In this document: in pieces, positions 1 through 8,603 of the stretch | Layout: every line of letters begins with the position of its first letter | How positions within the stretch are numbered: position 1 is the stretch's first letter | Origin: Flavobacteriaceae bacterium | GTDB lineage: Bacteria; Bacteroidota; Bacteroidia; Flavobacteriales; Flavobacteriaceae | Assembly: GCA_013001285.1 (NCBI GenBank) | Contig: JABDMU010000018.1 | Location: 1 to 33,343, forward strand | Direction of reading: 5' to 3' | Length of the DNA: 33,343 nt | The notes under the pieces: generated by a model | What the model was told of the DNA's origin: nothing | What the model saw: the letters and a program-made list of their open reading frames with translations, nothing else | Database searches by the model: none | Translations under genes and position numbers: made by a program

Positions 1-50
1 TGTTGTACCTATGTTGTACCCGTGTCTTTTTTCAGTGTGTTTTTGAAATA

Positions 51-79
51 AAAAAGCCGAAGATTTCTCTTCGGCTTTT
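51..79 (-). terminator. Intrinsic terminator after tRNA-Leu
   Basis: A perfect 9-bp inverted repeat, AGCCGAAGA (55-63) and TCTTCGGCT (68-76), encloses a 4-base loop and is flanked by A and T runs on both sides. It begins three bases past the 3' end of the minus-strand tRNA, so it most likely ends that transcript. The symmetry means it could work in both directions. Confidence 0.85.
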
Positions 80-81
80 AG

Positions 82-163
82 TGCGGGTGAAGGGACTCGA
101 ACCCCCACACCTTGCGGCATCAGATCCTAAGTCTGACGTGTCTACCAATTCCACCACACCCGC
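82..163 (-). tRNA. tRNA-Leu (anticodon UAG)
   Basis: Read on the minus strand, the gene starts GCGGGTGTGGTGG at 163 and ends with the complementary acceptor arm CACCCGC plus discriminator A at 82. The anticodon stem TCAGA/TCTGA encloses the loop CTTAGGA, giving anticodon TAG. A variable arm (GCCGCAAGGTGT region) and the T arm GGGGGTTCGAGTCCC are present, as expected of a class II tRNA such as tRNA-Leu. CCA is not encoded. The 82-nt length fits tRNA-Leu. Confidence 0.95.
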
Positions 164-195
164 ATAAAGTGCAATTTAACACTTTTTATTTGGTT

Positions 196-237
196 TAATC
201 CTAAGTCTAGCGTGTCTACCAATTCCACCACGCCCGC
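196..237 (-). pseudogene. Truncated 5' half of a second tRNA-Leu(UAG)
   Basis: On the minus strand, 237 to about 198 reads GCGGGCGTGGTGGAATTGG followed by a D arm and CTAGACTTAGGAT. This matches the 5' half of the intact tRNA-Leu (163-124) with three substitutions. It stops just past the anticodon; the 3' anticodon stem, variable arm, T arm and 3' acceptor strand are missing. It sits 33 bp upstream of the intact gene in the same orientation, so it is probably the remnant of a tandem tRNA-Leu pair. It cannot fold into a complete tRNA. Confidence 0.85.
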
Positions 238-336
238 AAAAGGTCTGCAAATATAAACATTCCTTTTAATATTTAAATAGAGTACCTAATTTTTCTACTA
301 GCTTTTTGTAAATTTATCATCCTTTAAAATTTCAAA

Positions 337-1725
337 ATGAATACAATAAAATCTTATTTACAAGAAAACAATGACCGTTTTCTTTCAGAATTGATGGCAC
401 TTCTAAAAGTTCCGTCAATTAGTGCTGACTCGGCTTACAAAAATGACGTGATAAAAACAGCTGATATGATTGTGGAAAGCCTTGAGAAAGCTGGCTGTGA
501 TAAAGTAGAACTTTGTGAAACACCCGGCTATCCCATAATTTATGCCGAAAAAATTATCGATAAAGATCTCCCTACTATATTAGTCTATGGACATTACGAT
601 GTCCAACCACCAGACCCTATTGATCTCTGGGATTCGCCTCCTTTTGAACCCGTGATCAAAAAAACTGACTTACATCCTGAGGGTGCCATTTTTGCTAGAG
701 GATCAAGTGACGATAAAGGACAAATGTATATGCATATCAAAGCACTTGAATATATGACCAGTACAGATCAATTGCCATGTAATGTCAAGTTTATGATAGA
801 AGGTGAAGAAGAAGTTGGGTCGGAGAGTTTAGCATGGTTCGTTCCAAGAAATGTTGAGAAATTATCAAATGATGTCATTTTGATCTCAGATACGGGCATG
901 ATCTCAAATAATATTCCTTCCATTACGACGGGATTACGTGGTCTAAGTTATGTAGAAGTCGAAGTGACTGGTCCAAATCGTGATCTGCATTCTGGAATTT
1001 ATGGTGGTGCCGTAGCAAATCCGATAAATGTTCTTTCGAAAATGATTGCTGAGTTACATGATGAGAACAATCACATTACAATTCCAGGATTTTATGATAA
1101 AGTTGAAGAATTATCTTCAGAAGAAAGGGCAGAAATGGCCAAAGCGCCATTTTCGTTAGATGCCTATAAAAAGTCTTTGGATATAGATGCTGTCTACGGT
1201 GAAAAAGGATTTACTACTAATGAACGCAATTCAATTCGACCAACCCTTGATGTCAACGGAATTTGGGGCGGCTATACCGGAGAAGGTGCCAAAACTGTGA
1301 TCGCAAGTAAAGCTTATGCTAAAATATCCATGCGTCTCGTTCCACATCAAGACTGGAATGAGATCACTCAACTTTTTAAAACTCATTTTGAAAACATAGC
1401 ACCTGAAGGTGTAAAAGTAAAAGTAACACCTCATCATGGCGGTCAGGGTTATGTGACACCAATAGATAATATAGCCTATCAAGCCGCGTCTAAGGCTTAT
1501 GAGAAAACCTTTGGAAAAGTGCCAATTCCACAGCGAAGCGGTGGTAGTATTCCCATTGTAGCATTGTTTGAACAGGAATTGAAAAGCAAAACTATTTTAA
1601 TGGGCTTTGGTCTCAATAGTGACGCCATTCATTCTCCAAATGAGCATTTCGGTATTTGGAACTATCTAAAAGGCATTGAAACCATTCCATGGTTCTATAA
1701 ATACTTCACAGAACTCAATTCATAA
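337..1725 (+). CDS. M20 family dipeptidase
   Basis: Zinc-dependent metallopeptidase of the M20 (carnosinase/PepV-like) family, expected to cleave dipeptides or remove terminal residues in the cytoplasm. The 462-residue length is normal and there is no signal peptide. Visible active-site residues are H86 and D88 in YGHYDVQ, the bridging Asp in RGSSDDKG (D125/D126), the catalytic base and ligand E158/E159 in EGEEEVGS, D185 in SDTGM and H432 in DAIHSPNEH, so the two-metal site is complete. The middle portion (about 200-320) is the lid/dimerisation domain. It is followed by a strong terminator and is probably monocistronic. Exact substrate is not visible; a role in peptide use alongside the downstream amino-acid genes is only inference. 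Confidence 0.93.
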   Translation: MNTIKSYLQENNDRFLSELMALLKVPSISADSAYKNDVIKTADMIVESLEKAGCDKVELCETPGYPIIYAEKIIDKDLPTILVYGHYDVQPPDPIDLWDSPPFEPVIKKTDLHPEGAIFARGSSDDKGQMYMHIKALEYMTSTDQLPCNVKFMIEGEEEVGSESLAWFVPRNVEKLSNDVILISDTGMISNNIPSITTGLRGLSYVEVEVTGPNRDLHSGIYGGAVANPINVLSKMIAELHDENNHITIPGFYDKVEELSSEERAEMAKAPFSLDAYKKSLDIDAVYGEKGFTTNERNSIRPTLDVNGIWGGYTGEGAKTVIASKAYAKISMRLVPHQDWNEITQLFKTHFENIAPEGVKVKVTPHHGGQGYVTPIDNIAYQAASKAYEKTFGKVPIPQRSGGSIPIVALFEQELKSKTILMGFGLNSDAIHSPNEHFGIWNYLKGIETIPWFYKYFTELNS

Positions 1726-1734
1726 ATTTATTTA

Positions 1735-1758
1735 GGCCTCGATAATCGAGGCTTTTTT
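1735..1758 (+). terminator. Intrinsic terminator after the dipeptidase gene
   Basis: GCCTCG (1736-1741) and CGAGGC (1747-1752) form a stem with a 5-base loop and are followed by six T residues (1753-1758). It lies ten bases after the dipeptidase stop codon. Confidence 0.85.
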
Positions 1759-1816
1759 ATGTAACAAAAAGGCAATAGTTGCGTTCTAATAGGTAAATCA
1801 ATCAAAAACTATCATC

Positions 1817-2917
1817 ATGCTCAAGCAATTCTTTATCATCTGCTCAGGGTCAGATCACAAAATCCTTGAAGACTGTTCTATTGGCGAACAAAATAAATAT
1901 GCAGGTATTGGAGCCACAGTTTTCTTTACAGCCTTAATGGCTTTTATTGCCGCAAGCTATGCACTTTATACGGTATTTGACAATCTGTTAGCAGCAATTG
2001 CCTTTGGTTTTATTTGGGGTCTTCTTATCTTTAATTTAGACCGATATATCGTTTCAACAATTAAAAAAACTGGTAATGTTGTTGATGAATTAATCCAAGC
2101 ATCACCAAGAATCCTATTAGCCGTCATTATAGCCGTTGTCATTTCGAAACCTCTCGAATTAAAAATATTTGAAAAGGAAATAAATCAAGTGCTTTTAGAA
2201 CAGAAAAATGATTTCACCTTAGCGAATCAAGAACAGATTGCCCAACAGTTTACACCTGAGATCGAAGCCTTGAATTCTAATATTATTGGACTTCAACAAC
2301 AGGTAGATTCGAAAGAAGCAGAAGTAAATGCACTTTATGACACCTATATTGCTGAAGCCGAAGGACGTGAAGGCACCTTATTATTAGGGAAAGGACCAGT
2401 GTATAAGGAAAAAAGAGAAAAGCATGATGCTGCTTTAGCCGATCTTCAAGCTTTGAAAGAAACAAACAAAGCAAAGATAGATGAGTCTGAAGCTCAAATA
2501 AAACTTTTGAATTCAACTTACGAAGATAAGGTAGCAACTTCGCAGCCAATAATCGACAACTTTGATGGTTTGATGGCACGTGTTAATGCATTAGGGGAAT
2601 TGCCCTGGCTACCCTCCTTCTTCATATTTCTACTGTTCCTAGCTATTGAAACTTCTCCTATTTTCGCTAAATTATTATCCCCTCGAGGTGAATATGATAT
2701 TAAATTCAACGAAAATGAGGATCTATTAAAAAGTTGGGCAGCACAAAATGTGAGCCAGCGAAAAGCCGTCCTTGACACAGACAACTTAGTTAATGATCGC
2801 GTTTATGGCGATATTTCCGAAGAAGAAGAACTTTATGCTTACAAAAAGAAAATTGCACGAGAATTATTAAAAAAACAGCAAGAGGCCTTTTATAACAAAC
2901 AGACTAAAATTCTATAA
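1817..2917 (+). CDS. DUF4407 domain membrane protein
   Basis: A 366-residue integral membrane protein matching the DUF4407 pattern. It has paired hydrophobic segments at about 31-52 and 57-74, the NLDRYIVS motif (73-80), a third segment at about 98-113, then a long charged helical, probably coiled-coil region (about 120-250), and a last membrane segment at about 263-285. A hydrophilic tail rich in Glu and Lys follows. The family is widespread in Bacteroidota and its function is unknown to me. It stands alone between a terminator and a 62-bp gap before the kinase/lyase fusion gene. Confidence 0.85.
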   Translation: MLKQFFIICSGSDHKILEDCSIGEQNKYAGIGATVFFTALMAFIAASYALYTVFDNLLAAIAFGFIWGLLIFNLDRYIVSTIKKTGNVVDELIQASPRILLAVIIAVVISKPLELKIFEKEINQVLLEQKNDFTLANQEQIAQQFTPEIEALNSNIIGLQQQVDSKEAEVNALYDTYIAEAEGREGTLLLGKGPVYKEKREKHDAALADLQALKETNKAKIDESEAQIKLLNSTYEDKVATSQPIIDNFDGLMARVNALGELPWLPSFFIFLLFLAIETSPIFAKLLSPRGEYDIKFNENEDLLKSWAAQNVSQRKAVLDTDNLVNDRVYGDISEEEELYAYKKKIARELLKKQQEAFYNKQTKIL

Positions 2918-2979
2918 TCCTTGATTTGATTTTTCTACATTTATCTAATCCTTTAAAATGGAATTGGAACGCTTAGAAA

Positions 2980-5900
2980 ATGAATAAAAACGCTAGTTTT
3001 AATATTTCAAGTACAAAAGTAGAAGCACTTTTATTAGAGCATTATGGTATTGAAGGGAAGGCATCTGAGCTTCCTGGCGAAAAAGATTTAAATTTTAGAA
3101 TTCAATCCGAAAAAGACAGGTTCATATTAAAACTTGCTCCAATTGATTCCAATCCAAATTTTCTTGAATACCAAAGTGATTTACTAAATCATCTATCATT
3201 TAAGTCTGAAGTCATTGCCCCCATGATCGTCGCAAACAAGGCATCCAAGCAACATGCTATTGTTCAAAGTGATGATGGTCCTGAATTTCAGTTGAGATTA
3301 TTGACCTGGATCAGTGGACGTTTATGGAGTCAAGTGAATCCGCATACCGATAATCTAAGATTTGACCTAGGAAAAACTTGTGGTCAGCTTACATCTTCAC
3401 TTCAAGATTTCGACCATAAGGAAGCCCATCGTTATTTTGACTGGGATATTGCTCAATCACTATGGACAAAAAAACATAGTCATCTTTTCACTTTAGAACA
3501 GAACCGCATTCTCTCCTATTTTCAGAATCGTTTTGAAGCACATTTCACGGCCTATTCATCGTTGAGAACATCGGTTGTTCACAATGATGCCAACGATAAT
3601 AATATCATTGTTTCTGAAGACCTTATTCAACCTGAGGTCGTTGCTATTATTGATTTTGGGGATACTATTCATACGCAACTAATAAATGATGTAGCGATTG
3701 CATGTGCCTATGCGATCATGAACACTGCAGACCCTTTAATGGCAGCTCTTCCTGTTGTAAAAGGATATCATGAGTGCTTTCCACTTGAGGAAAGCGAACT
3801 TTTACATTTATACAATTGTATCGCCATGCGTTTGGTGATTTCCGTTACGAAAGCTGCTATCAATAAAAAAGAACATCCAGAAAATGACTATTTGATCATA
3901 AGCGAACAATCTGCATGGGAATTGCTTCACAAATGGAAGGCAATAAGCCCTGACCTCGCCCATTTTGCTTTTCGACATGCTTGCAATTTTCCGGCTCATC
4001 CTGATCGTGAGAAATTTAATACCTGGGCTCATCAGCATTCATTTTCATTAGCTGAACTTTTCCCAACAATTCAATCAAATTCAGCTTTGCTTCTGGACCT
4101 CAGTGTTTCAAGTACATGGATCGGGCATCAAAGCGAATTTAATGACCTCGATCTATTTCAATATAAAATTGAAAAACTACAAGCCGAAAACCCCGGTAAA
4201 ATTATTGCCGGAGGCTACTTAGAACCACGCCCACTTTACACATCAACCGAATATGATAAAGATGGGAATAATGGTAAAGAAAGTCGAACCCTGCATTTAG
4301 GTGTCGATTTTTGGCTAGCACATAAAACGCCTGTTCACGCCCTTTTAGACGGCGAAGTTGTTCTTGCTGTTAATGATGCCGGCAACAAAGAATATGGTGG
4401 CTTAGTCATATTAAAACACTGTATAGATCATTTAATTTTTTATACGCTCTATGGTCACTTAACAATTGAAAGTGCTCTAAAAAATGAGGTTGGAAAACTA
4501 ATAAAAAAGGGAGAGCTCATTGCTGTACTTGGTAATTACCCAGAAAATGGAAACTGGGCGCCTCACCTGCATTTTCAAATCATGCTTTCTATGTTGAATT
4601 ATAAGAACGACTTTCCTGGAGTTACTTATTTGAGCCAAGTAGACCTATGGAAAGATTTATGTCCTGATCCCAACCTCCTATTTAAATCAGAAGGCCTTTT
4701 TCCAAGGCAAAACAAGTCTAATACAGAATTGCTCGAATTTCGAAATAATCATCTTGGGAAAGGGATGAGCTTACACTATAATAAGCCTATCAAAATGGTT
4801 CGTGGCTCTGCTGTGTATTTAATGGATCAATTCGGACAAAAATATTTAGATACCATCAACAATGTAGCCCATGTTGGTCATGAGCACCCTGACGTTGTAA
4901 AGGCGGGTCAAAATCAGATGGCATTGTTAAACACAAATACACGGTATTTGCATGAAAACATCAATGTACTTGCTCAAGAATTAATGGAATCATTGCCACC
5001 TGAGTTATGTGTGTTTCATTTTGTAAATTCTGGAAGTGAAGCGAACGAATTAGCCTTACGCATGGCCAAAACATGTACAGGGCAAAAAGATTTCATTGCC
5101 TCCGAAATGGGATATCATGGCAACACAAATATGTGCATAGACATTAGTTCCTATAAATTTGATGGTAAAGGTGGGACAGGTGCGCCCGAGCACACTCATA
5201 TATTTCCGATTCCCGATACCTTTAGAGGCCAATTTGTTGATGCAAATGCTTCAGAAAACTATGCCAATGAAGTAGTGAAATGTATCGATTCAATTCACAA
5301 AAAAGGGCGAAAGGTTGCGGCATTTATTATTGAACCAATAATTAGTTGTGGTGGCCAAATTGAACTTCCAAAAGGATTCTTAATGCAAGTCTATGAAAAA
5401 GTAAGAGAAGCCGGAGGTTTATGTATTTCAGACGAGGTTCAAACAGGTTGCGGACGCATGGGGAAAACGTTCTGGGGATTTCAACTCCATGACGTTACTC
5501 CTGACATCATCACAATTGGAAAACCAATTGGCAATGGTCATCCTTTAGCTGCTGTAGTTTGTACTAAGGCAGTTGCACATAAATTTGCAAATGGCATGGA
5601 GTATTTCAATACCTTCGGAGGCAATCCTGTGTCTTGCGCAATTGCTACTGAGGTCCTTCGTATAATAAAAAGAGAAGATCTTCAAAACAACGCGCTGAAA
5701 GTTGGTGATTTTTTAAAAAATGATCTTAACAGGTTAGCTATTGAATTTCCTATTCTTGGAGACATTCGGGGTCAAGGTCTTTTCTTAGGAATAGAATTGG
5801 TCGATAGAAATCTACAGCCATTGCCAAAACATGCTTCTTATATGATAAATCGAATGAAAGATTATGGCATATTAATGAGTATTGATGGTCCTGATCATAA

Positions 5901-6006
5901 TGTATTAAAAATTAAACCCCCTATGATTTTTTCAATGGAAAATGCCGAAGATCTCCTATATTATTTAAAACTAGTCCTTTCCGAAGACTTTATGAAATCG
6001 TTTTAA
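2980..6006 (+). CDS. Fusion of APH-type kinase, M23 domain and class III PLP phospho-lyase
   Basis: A 1008-residue three-domain protein. Residues about 1-350 form an aminoglycoside-phosphotransferase/choline-kinase fold with the catalytic loop VVHNDANDNN (D203, N208) and metal Asp D225 in IDFGD. Residues about 400-570 form an M23 (LytM-like) domain with H439 and D443 in HxxxD, YGH (H493) and HLH (H529, H531). Residues about 585-1008 form a class III aminotransferase fold with SGSEAN (684-689), D818 in SDEVQ and PLP lysine K848 in TIGKPIGNGHP, a form seen in ethanolamine-phosphate and 5-phosphohydroxylysine phospho-lyases. The kinase domain resembles hydroxylysine kinase. The likely job is to phosphorylate an amino alcohol and then eliminate phosphate and ammonia. 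No signal peptide is seen, so it is probably cytoplasmic. Substrate is inferred. Confidence 0.88.
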   Translation: MNKNASFNISSTKVEALLLEHYGIEGKASELPGEKDLNFRIQSEKDRFILKLAPIDSNPNFLEYQSDLLNHLSFKSEVIAPMIVANKASKQHAIVQSDDGPEFQLRLLTWISGRLWSQVNPHTDNLRFDLGKTCGQLTSSLQDFDHKEAHRYFDWDIAQSLWTKKHSHLFTLEQNRILSYFQNRFEAHFTAYSSLRTSVVHNDANDNNIIVSEDLIQPEVVAIIDFGDTIHTQLINDVAIACAYAIMNTADPLMAALPVVKGYHECFPLEESELLHLYNCIAMRLVISVTKAAINKKEHPENDYLIISEQSAWELLHKWKAISPDLAHFAFRHACNFPAHPDREKFNTWAHQHSFSLAELFPTIQSNSALLLDLSVSSTWIGHQSEFNDLDLFQYKIEKLQAENPGKIIAGGYLEPRPLYTSTEYDKDGNNGKESRTLHLGVDFWLAHKTPVHALLDGEVVLAVNDAGNKEYGGLVILKHCIDHLIFYTLYGHLTIESALKNEVGKLIKKGELIAVLGNYPENGNWAPHLHFQIMLSMLNYKNDFPGVTYLSQVDLWKDLCPDPNLLFKSEGLFPRQNKSNTELLEFRNNHLGKGMSLHYNKPIKMVRGSAVYLMDQFGQKYLDTINNVAHVGHEHPDVVKAGQNQMALLNTNTRYLHENINVLAQELMESLPPELCVFHFVNSGSEANELALRMAKTCTGQKDFIASEMGYHGNTNMCIDISSYKFDGKGGTGAPEHTHIFPIPDTFRGQFVDANASENYANEVVKCIDSIHKKGRKVAAFIIEPIISCGGQIELPKGFLMQVYEKVREAGGLCISDEVQTGCGRMGKTFWGFQLHDVTPDIITIGKPIGNGHPLAAVVCTKAVAHKFANGMEYFNTFGGNPVSCAIATEVLRIIKREDLQNNALKVGDFLKNDLNRLAIEFPILGDIRGQGLFLGIELVDRNLQPLPKHASYMINRMKDYGILMSIDGPDHNVLKIKPPMIFSMENAEDLLYYLKLVLSEDFMKSF

Positions 6007-6008
6007 TC

Positions 6009-6440
6009 ATGAAAAATTTAATTTTACTACTCAGTGTTATTTTGAGCCTACAGGCTTGTCAAACTAACAACAGTGAAACAGATAAGGAAGCGATCATCTC
6101 AGTCATGCGAATTCAAGAAAAGGCATGGTCTGACAATGATCTTGAAAAATTTATGGCAGGCTATTGGAAAAGTGACTCCCTCAAATTTTATGGCAGCAGT
6201 GGCCTTACCTATGGTTGGTATAATACTTTAGCCAATTACAAAAAAGGATATCCTACCAAGGAACATTCTGGGACCTTAAAATTTACAATAGATGATATCA
6301 CTAATATCGAGAAGGATTCTTACTTCGTAATGGGGCAATATTTTTTATCACGAGATGTAGGCGATGCTAATGGTGTTTTTATGATCATCTTCAGAAAGAT
6401 CAATGGTGAGTGGAAAATTGTAGCCGACATGTCCTGCTAA
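6009..6440 (+). CDS. NTF2-like (DUF4440/SnoaL type) lipoprotein
   Basis: A 143-residue protein with a lipoprotein signal peptide: MKN, a hydrophobic stretch, and the lipobox LQAC with lipidated Cys17. The rest looks like an NTF2-like fold of the DUF4440 type: an N-terminal helix with the pattern AIISVMRIQEKAWSDNDLEKF followed by strands ending in GVFMIIFRKINGEWKIVAD. Proteins of this type are small-molecule-binding or orphan domains, and no catalytic residues can be named. It begins two bases after the stop of the kinase/lyase fusion, so the two are probably cotranscribed. Confidence 0.8.
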   Translation: MKNLILLLSVILSLQACQTNNSETDKEAIISVMRIQEKAWSDNDLEKFMAGYWKSDSLKFYGSSGLTYGWYNTLANYKKGYPTKEHSGTLKFTIDDITNIEKDSYFVMGQYFLSRDVGDANGVFMIIFRKINGEWKIVADMSC

Positions 6441-6443
6441 CAA

Positions 6444-6722
6444 TTAGGCAGCATTATTTTGGTCTAAAGAATTATATTTATCTGGGTTAATTAGGCCAAT
6501 TAATGATAGTTTTTTCTTTTTTAAAATAGACTGGTTATGTAAATTGGCTATAGCTTGAACACCTGACCTATCAATTTTATTCAGCCCTTCAATATTAATT
6601 ACGATCCTGTCTAATTTTTCAAAAATATTTTGAAAGGTATTTTCAAAAATGTGAAGATTATCCTCATTCAGATTACCTATTATTTTAAAATAATCCTTAT
6701 TGTTTGTGATTTCAAGTAGCAT
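6444..6722 (-). CDS. Small STAS-domain protein (first copy)
   Basis: A 92-residue single-domain protein resembling STAS anti-sigma-factor antagonists. The pattern is a strand (VINIEGLNKID), the loop IDRSGVQAI, and a helix and strand (ILKKKKLSLIG). Ser53 lies where SpoIIAA-type proteins carry the phosphorylated Ser. It is a paralogue of the STAS protein at 25413-25694: the same length within one residue, alignable without gaps over the core, and both end in Ala-Ala. Its promoter region carries a weaker copy of the LytTR-like motif at 6809-6819. Its stop codon lies three bases from that of the convergent lipoprotein gene. Partner proteins are not in the window. Confidence 0.75.
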   Translation of the reverse strand: MLLEITNNKDYFKIIGNLNEDNLHIFENTFQNIFEKLDRIVINIEGLNKIDRSGVQAIANLHNQSILKKKKLSLIGLINPDKYNSLDQNNAA

Positions 6723-6808
6723 CTATTATATGTTTAGTTCCATTTAAAGTTGCTAAAAATCAAGGAGTTAATAAATAACTGAAATAATAACTTTACATCA
6801 ATAAATAA

Positions 6809-6819
6809 TCGATGAACTG
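6809..6819 (-). promoter_or_regulatory. LytTR-like site upstream of the first STAS gene
   Basis: Read on the minus strand this is CAGTTCATCGA, seven of nine bases like AlgR's CCGTTCGTC over the core. It has the same orientation relative to its gene as the stronger sites near 16.9, 24.1, 25.8, 32.5 and 33.1 kb. It lies about 89 bp upstream of the start codon. It lacks the ACA extension and I could find no convincing second half-site, so it is the weakest member. Confidence 0.4.
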
Positions 6820-6834
6820 AATAAAAATTAGTTT

Positions 6835-6842
6835 TATCTTTA
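6835..6842 (+). promoter_or_regulatory. Possible -7 element for the GNAT gene
   Basis: TATCTTTA matches seven of eight positions of the Bacteroidota -7 consensus TAnnTTTG and lies 43 bp before the start codon. No clear -33 TTTG was found. The same octamer occurs before two other genes here (14147-14154 minus, 16959-16966 plus). Confidence 0.3.
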
Positions 6843-6885
6843 ATTTCGACTAAAATATTGGACGTATTGAATTAAATATTATGTC

Positions 6886-7350
6886 ATGAAGACGATCGTT
6901 AGAAAAGCAAATTTAAGTGACCTTCCTGTATTATTGGAATTCGAACAGGACCTGATTGAAGCTGAACGCCCTATGGATCCTACAATAAAGGATGGAAAAA
7001 TTAGCTACTATGATATTTCTGAATTTATCAAAAATGAAGATTCTGATGTTTTTGTGGTTACAATTAATAATGAAATTGTTGCATCAGGCTATGCTAAGAT
7101 CAAATCTGACAGGCCTTATTTAAAACATACTAGACAAGGGTACCTAGGATTCATGTTTGTTCCTGAAGCACATCGAGGGAATGGTTACAATCAATTAATT
7201 ATTGATGCCTTACTAGGATGGTGTAAAGAACGCGGCATATATGAAATACGCTTAGATGTTTATGCCAGTAATCCATCAGCAATACGCGCGTATGAAAAAG
7301 CAGGCTTTAATCATCATCTTATTAATATGAGATTAGACCTAAGTGACTAA
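6886..7350 (+). CDS. GNAT family N-acetyltransferase
   Basis: A 154-residue acetyl-CoA-dependent N-acetyltransferase. The acetyl-CoA-binding motif A is seen as GYLGFMFVPEAHRGNGYNQLII (R-G-N-G-Y, about 90-110), followed by a helix and the motif B region EIRLDVYASNPSAIRAYEKAGF, typical of GNAT enzymes acting on small molecules or protein N-termini. Length is normal. The stop codon lies one base from the stop of the convergent FAD dehydrogenase gene, with no terminator between them. The substrate cannot be told from sequence. Confidence 0.88.
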   Translation: MKTIVRKANLSDLPVLLEFEQDLIEAERPMDPTIKDGKISYYDISEFIKNEDSDVFVVTINNEIVASGYAKIKSDRPYLKHTRQGYLGFMFVPEAHRGNGYNQLIIDALLGWCKERGIYEIRLDVYASNPSAIRAYEKAGFNHHLINMRLDLSD

Positions 7351-7351
7351 T

Positions 7352-8602
7352 TTAAAATTTTCGATCTGGATGGAACAACTCAATTGCCATTGACCTAGGT
7401 TTTTCATCAATGATCTCTTGAACCAATTTTCCAGTAGCTGTTGCCATGCTCCAGCCCATCATCGCGTGTCCAGTAGCAATGGTAAGATTATCACATTTTG
7501 AAGATTTTCCAATATAGGGTAACCCATCTGGAGATACAGGCCTTAAACCGCTTGCAGCACTTTCCTTTTCTTCTACAGTGAGGACAACATTTGGATAATA
7601 GTTGGTCGCTGATTGCGCTATAGCTTCAACTCTTACTTTGTTAATGTCATGGTTTATACCGGCAATTTCCATTGTTCCTGCAAATCGTGTAAAACCATTC
7701 ATTGGGGTCACCGCTGATTTGGCTTCGGCTAAAATCGCAGGAATGGTTATTCCTGTAGGTTTCATTGTGTTAATCCTATAGCCCTTTCCAGCTTGCAACA
7801 ATAATTTCAACCCGAGTTTCTTACTAAGCATCGCACTCCATGAGCCAGCAGCCAAAACAAATTCGTCTGCATTAAATACTTCTCCCTTTTCGGTAATCAC
7901 AGTTTTAATTTTTTGACCTTCAATATTAAGATCAACTATCTTCGTATTCAACTTGAATATTACGCCTTGTTTCAAAAGATACTCCTTCAATTCTGACATG
8001 AATTCATTTGGTGTAGTGTGATGATCACATTTAAAATAAGCTGCACCAATGGCGTTGATCTCAACGTTTGGTTCCATTTCTTTGATTTCAGTATTTGAAA
8101 CTTCCTTTGCTTCTAATCCTAACGATTTCGCCATATCTACCATTTTTAATTCCGCTTCAAGCATTTTTTCAGTTTGGCAAAGCATAAAAAGACCTTTCTT
8201 ATCGTAATGAAATGAAAAGTCTTCCATTTTTTTTATGGCATTGAATAAATCCTGACTCAATACTGAAATATCACGAATGGCAGGGGCTGCTTTTTCAACA
8301 TGTTTGGTATTACACGACCGGTTAAAAGCCAACGCCCATTGTAAAAAATCTAGATCTAGTCGAGGTTTTATATATAATGGACTTGATTTATTAAACATCC
8401 ATTTTAGTCCTTGTTTCATAACACCTGGTGCCGATAATGGAATGATATGACTTGGCGATAAATATCCAGCATTAACATAAGATGCACCACTATCAAGATT
8501 AGATTGATCAATAACGGTAACCCGATGCCCTTCTTTTTGTAAGAAATAAGCAGAACACAGTCCGATTATACCACCACCGATAATAATTATGTTTTTCTCC
8601 AT
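7352..8602 (-). CDS. FAD-dependent D-amino-acid oxidase family dehydrogenase, probable D-hydroxyproline dehydrogenase
   Basis: A 416-residue flavoprotein of the DAO/DadA family. The Rossmann fingerprint NIIIIGGGIIGLCSAYFLQ lies at the extreme N-terminus, and the C-terminus has the typical GLRPVSPDGLPYIG and ATGHAMMGWSMA motifs. I place the start at MEKN (8602), not at the in-frame ATG 45 bp upstream, because it puts the FAD fingerprint in the usual place and leaves only one base after the stop of the epimerase gene. In the hydroxyproline pathway this step oxidises cis-4-hydroxy-D-proline to 1-pyrroline-4-hydroxy-2-carboxylate. The assignment rests mainly on its place directly after the epimerase. 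It is the last gene of the operon. Confidence 0.88.
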   Translation of the reverse strand: MEKNIIIIGGGIIGLCSAYFLQKEGHRVTVIDQSNLDSGASYVNAGYLSPSHIIPLSAPGVMKQGLKWMFNKSSPLYIKPRLDLDFLQWALAFNRSCNTKHVEKAAPAIRDISVLSQDLFNAIKKMEDFSFHYDKKGLFMLCQTEKMLEAELKMVDMAKSLGLEAKEVSNTEIKEMEPNVEINAIGAAYFKCDHHTTPNEFMSELKEYLLKQGVIFKLNTKIVDLNIEGQKIKTVITEKGEVFNADEFVLAAGSWSAMLSKKLGLKLLLQAGKGYRINTMKPTGITIPAILAEAKSAVTPMNGFTRFAGTMEIAGINHDINKVRVEAIAQSATNYYPNVVLTVEEKESAASGLRPVSPDGLPYIGKSSKCDNLTIATGHAMMGWSMATATGKLVQEIIDEKPRSMAIELFHPDRKF

Positions 8603-8603
8603 T

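Noticed and set aside
166-185. AAAGTG/CACTTT hairpin between the tRNA-Leu remnant and the intact tRNA-Leu
   Set aside because: Six A+T-rich pairs with an eight-base loop; too weak for a terminator and likely chance.
7859-7869. ATTCGTCTGCA and similar matches to the LytTR-like core inside coding genes (also near 11126 and 13744)
   Set aside because: They lack the ACA extension, second half-site and promoter position. They show that the 7-base core alone has background hits.
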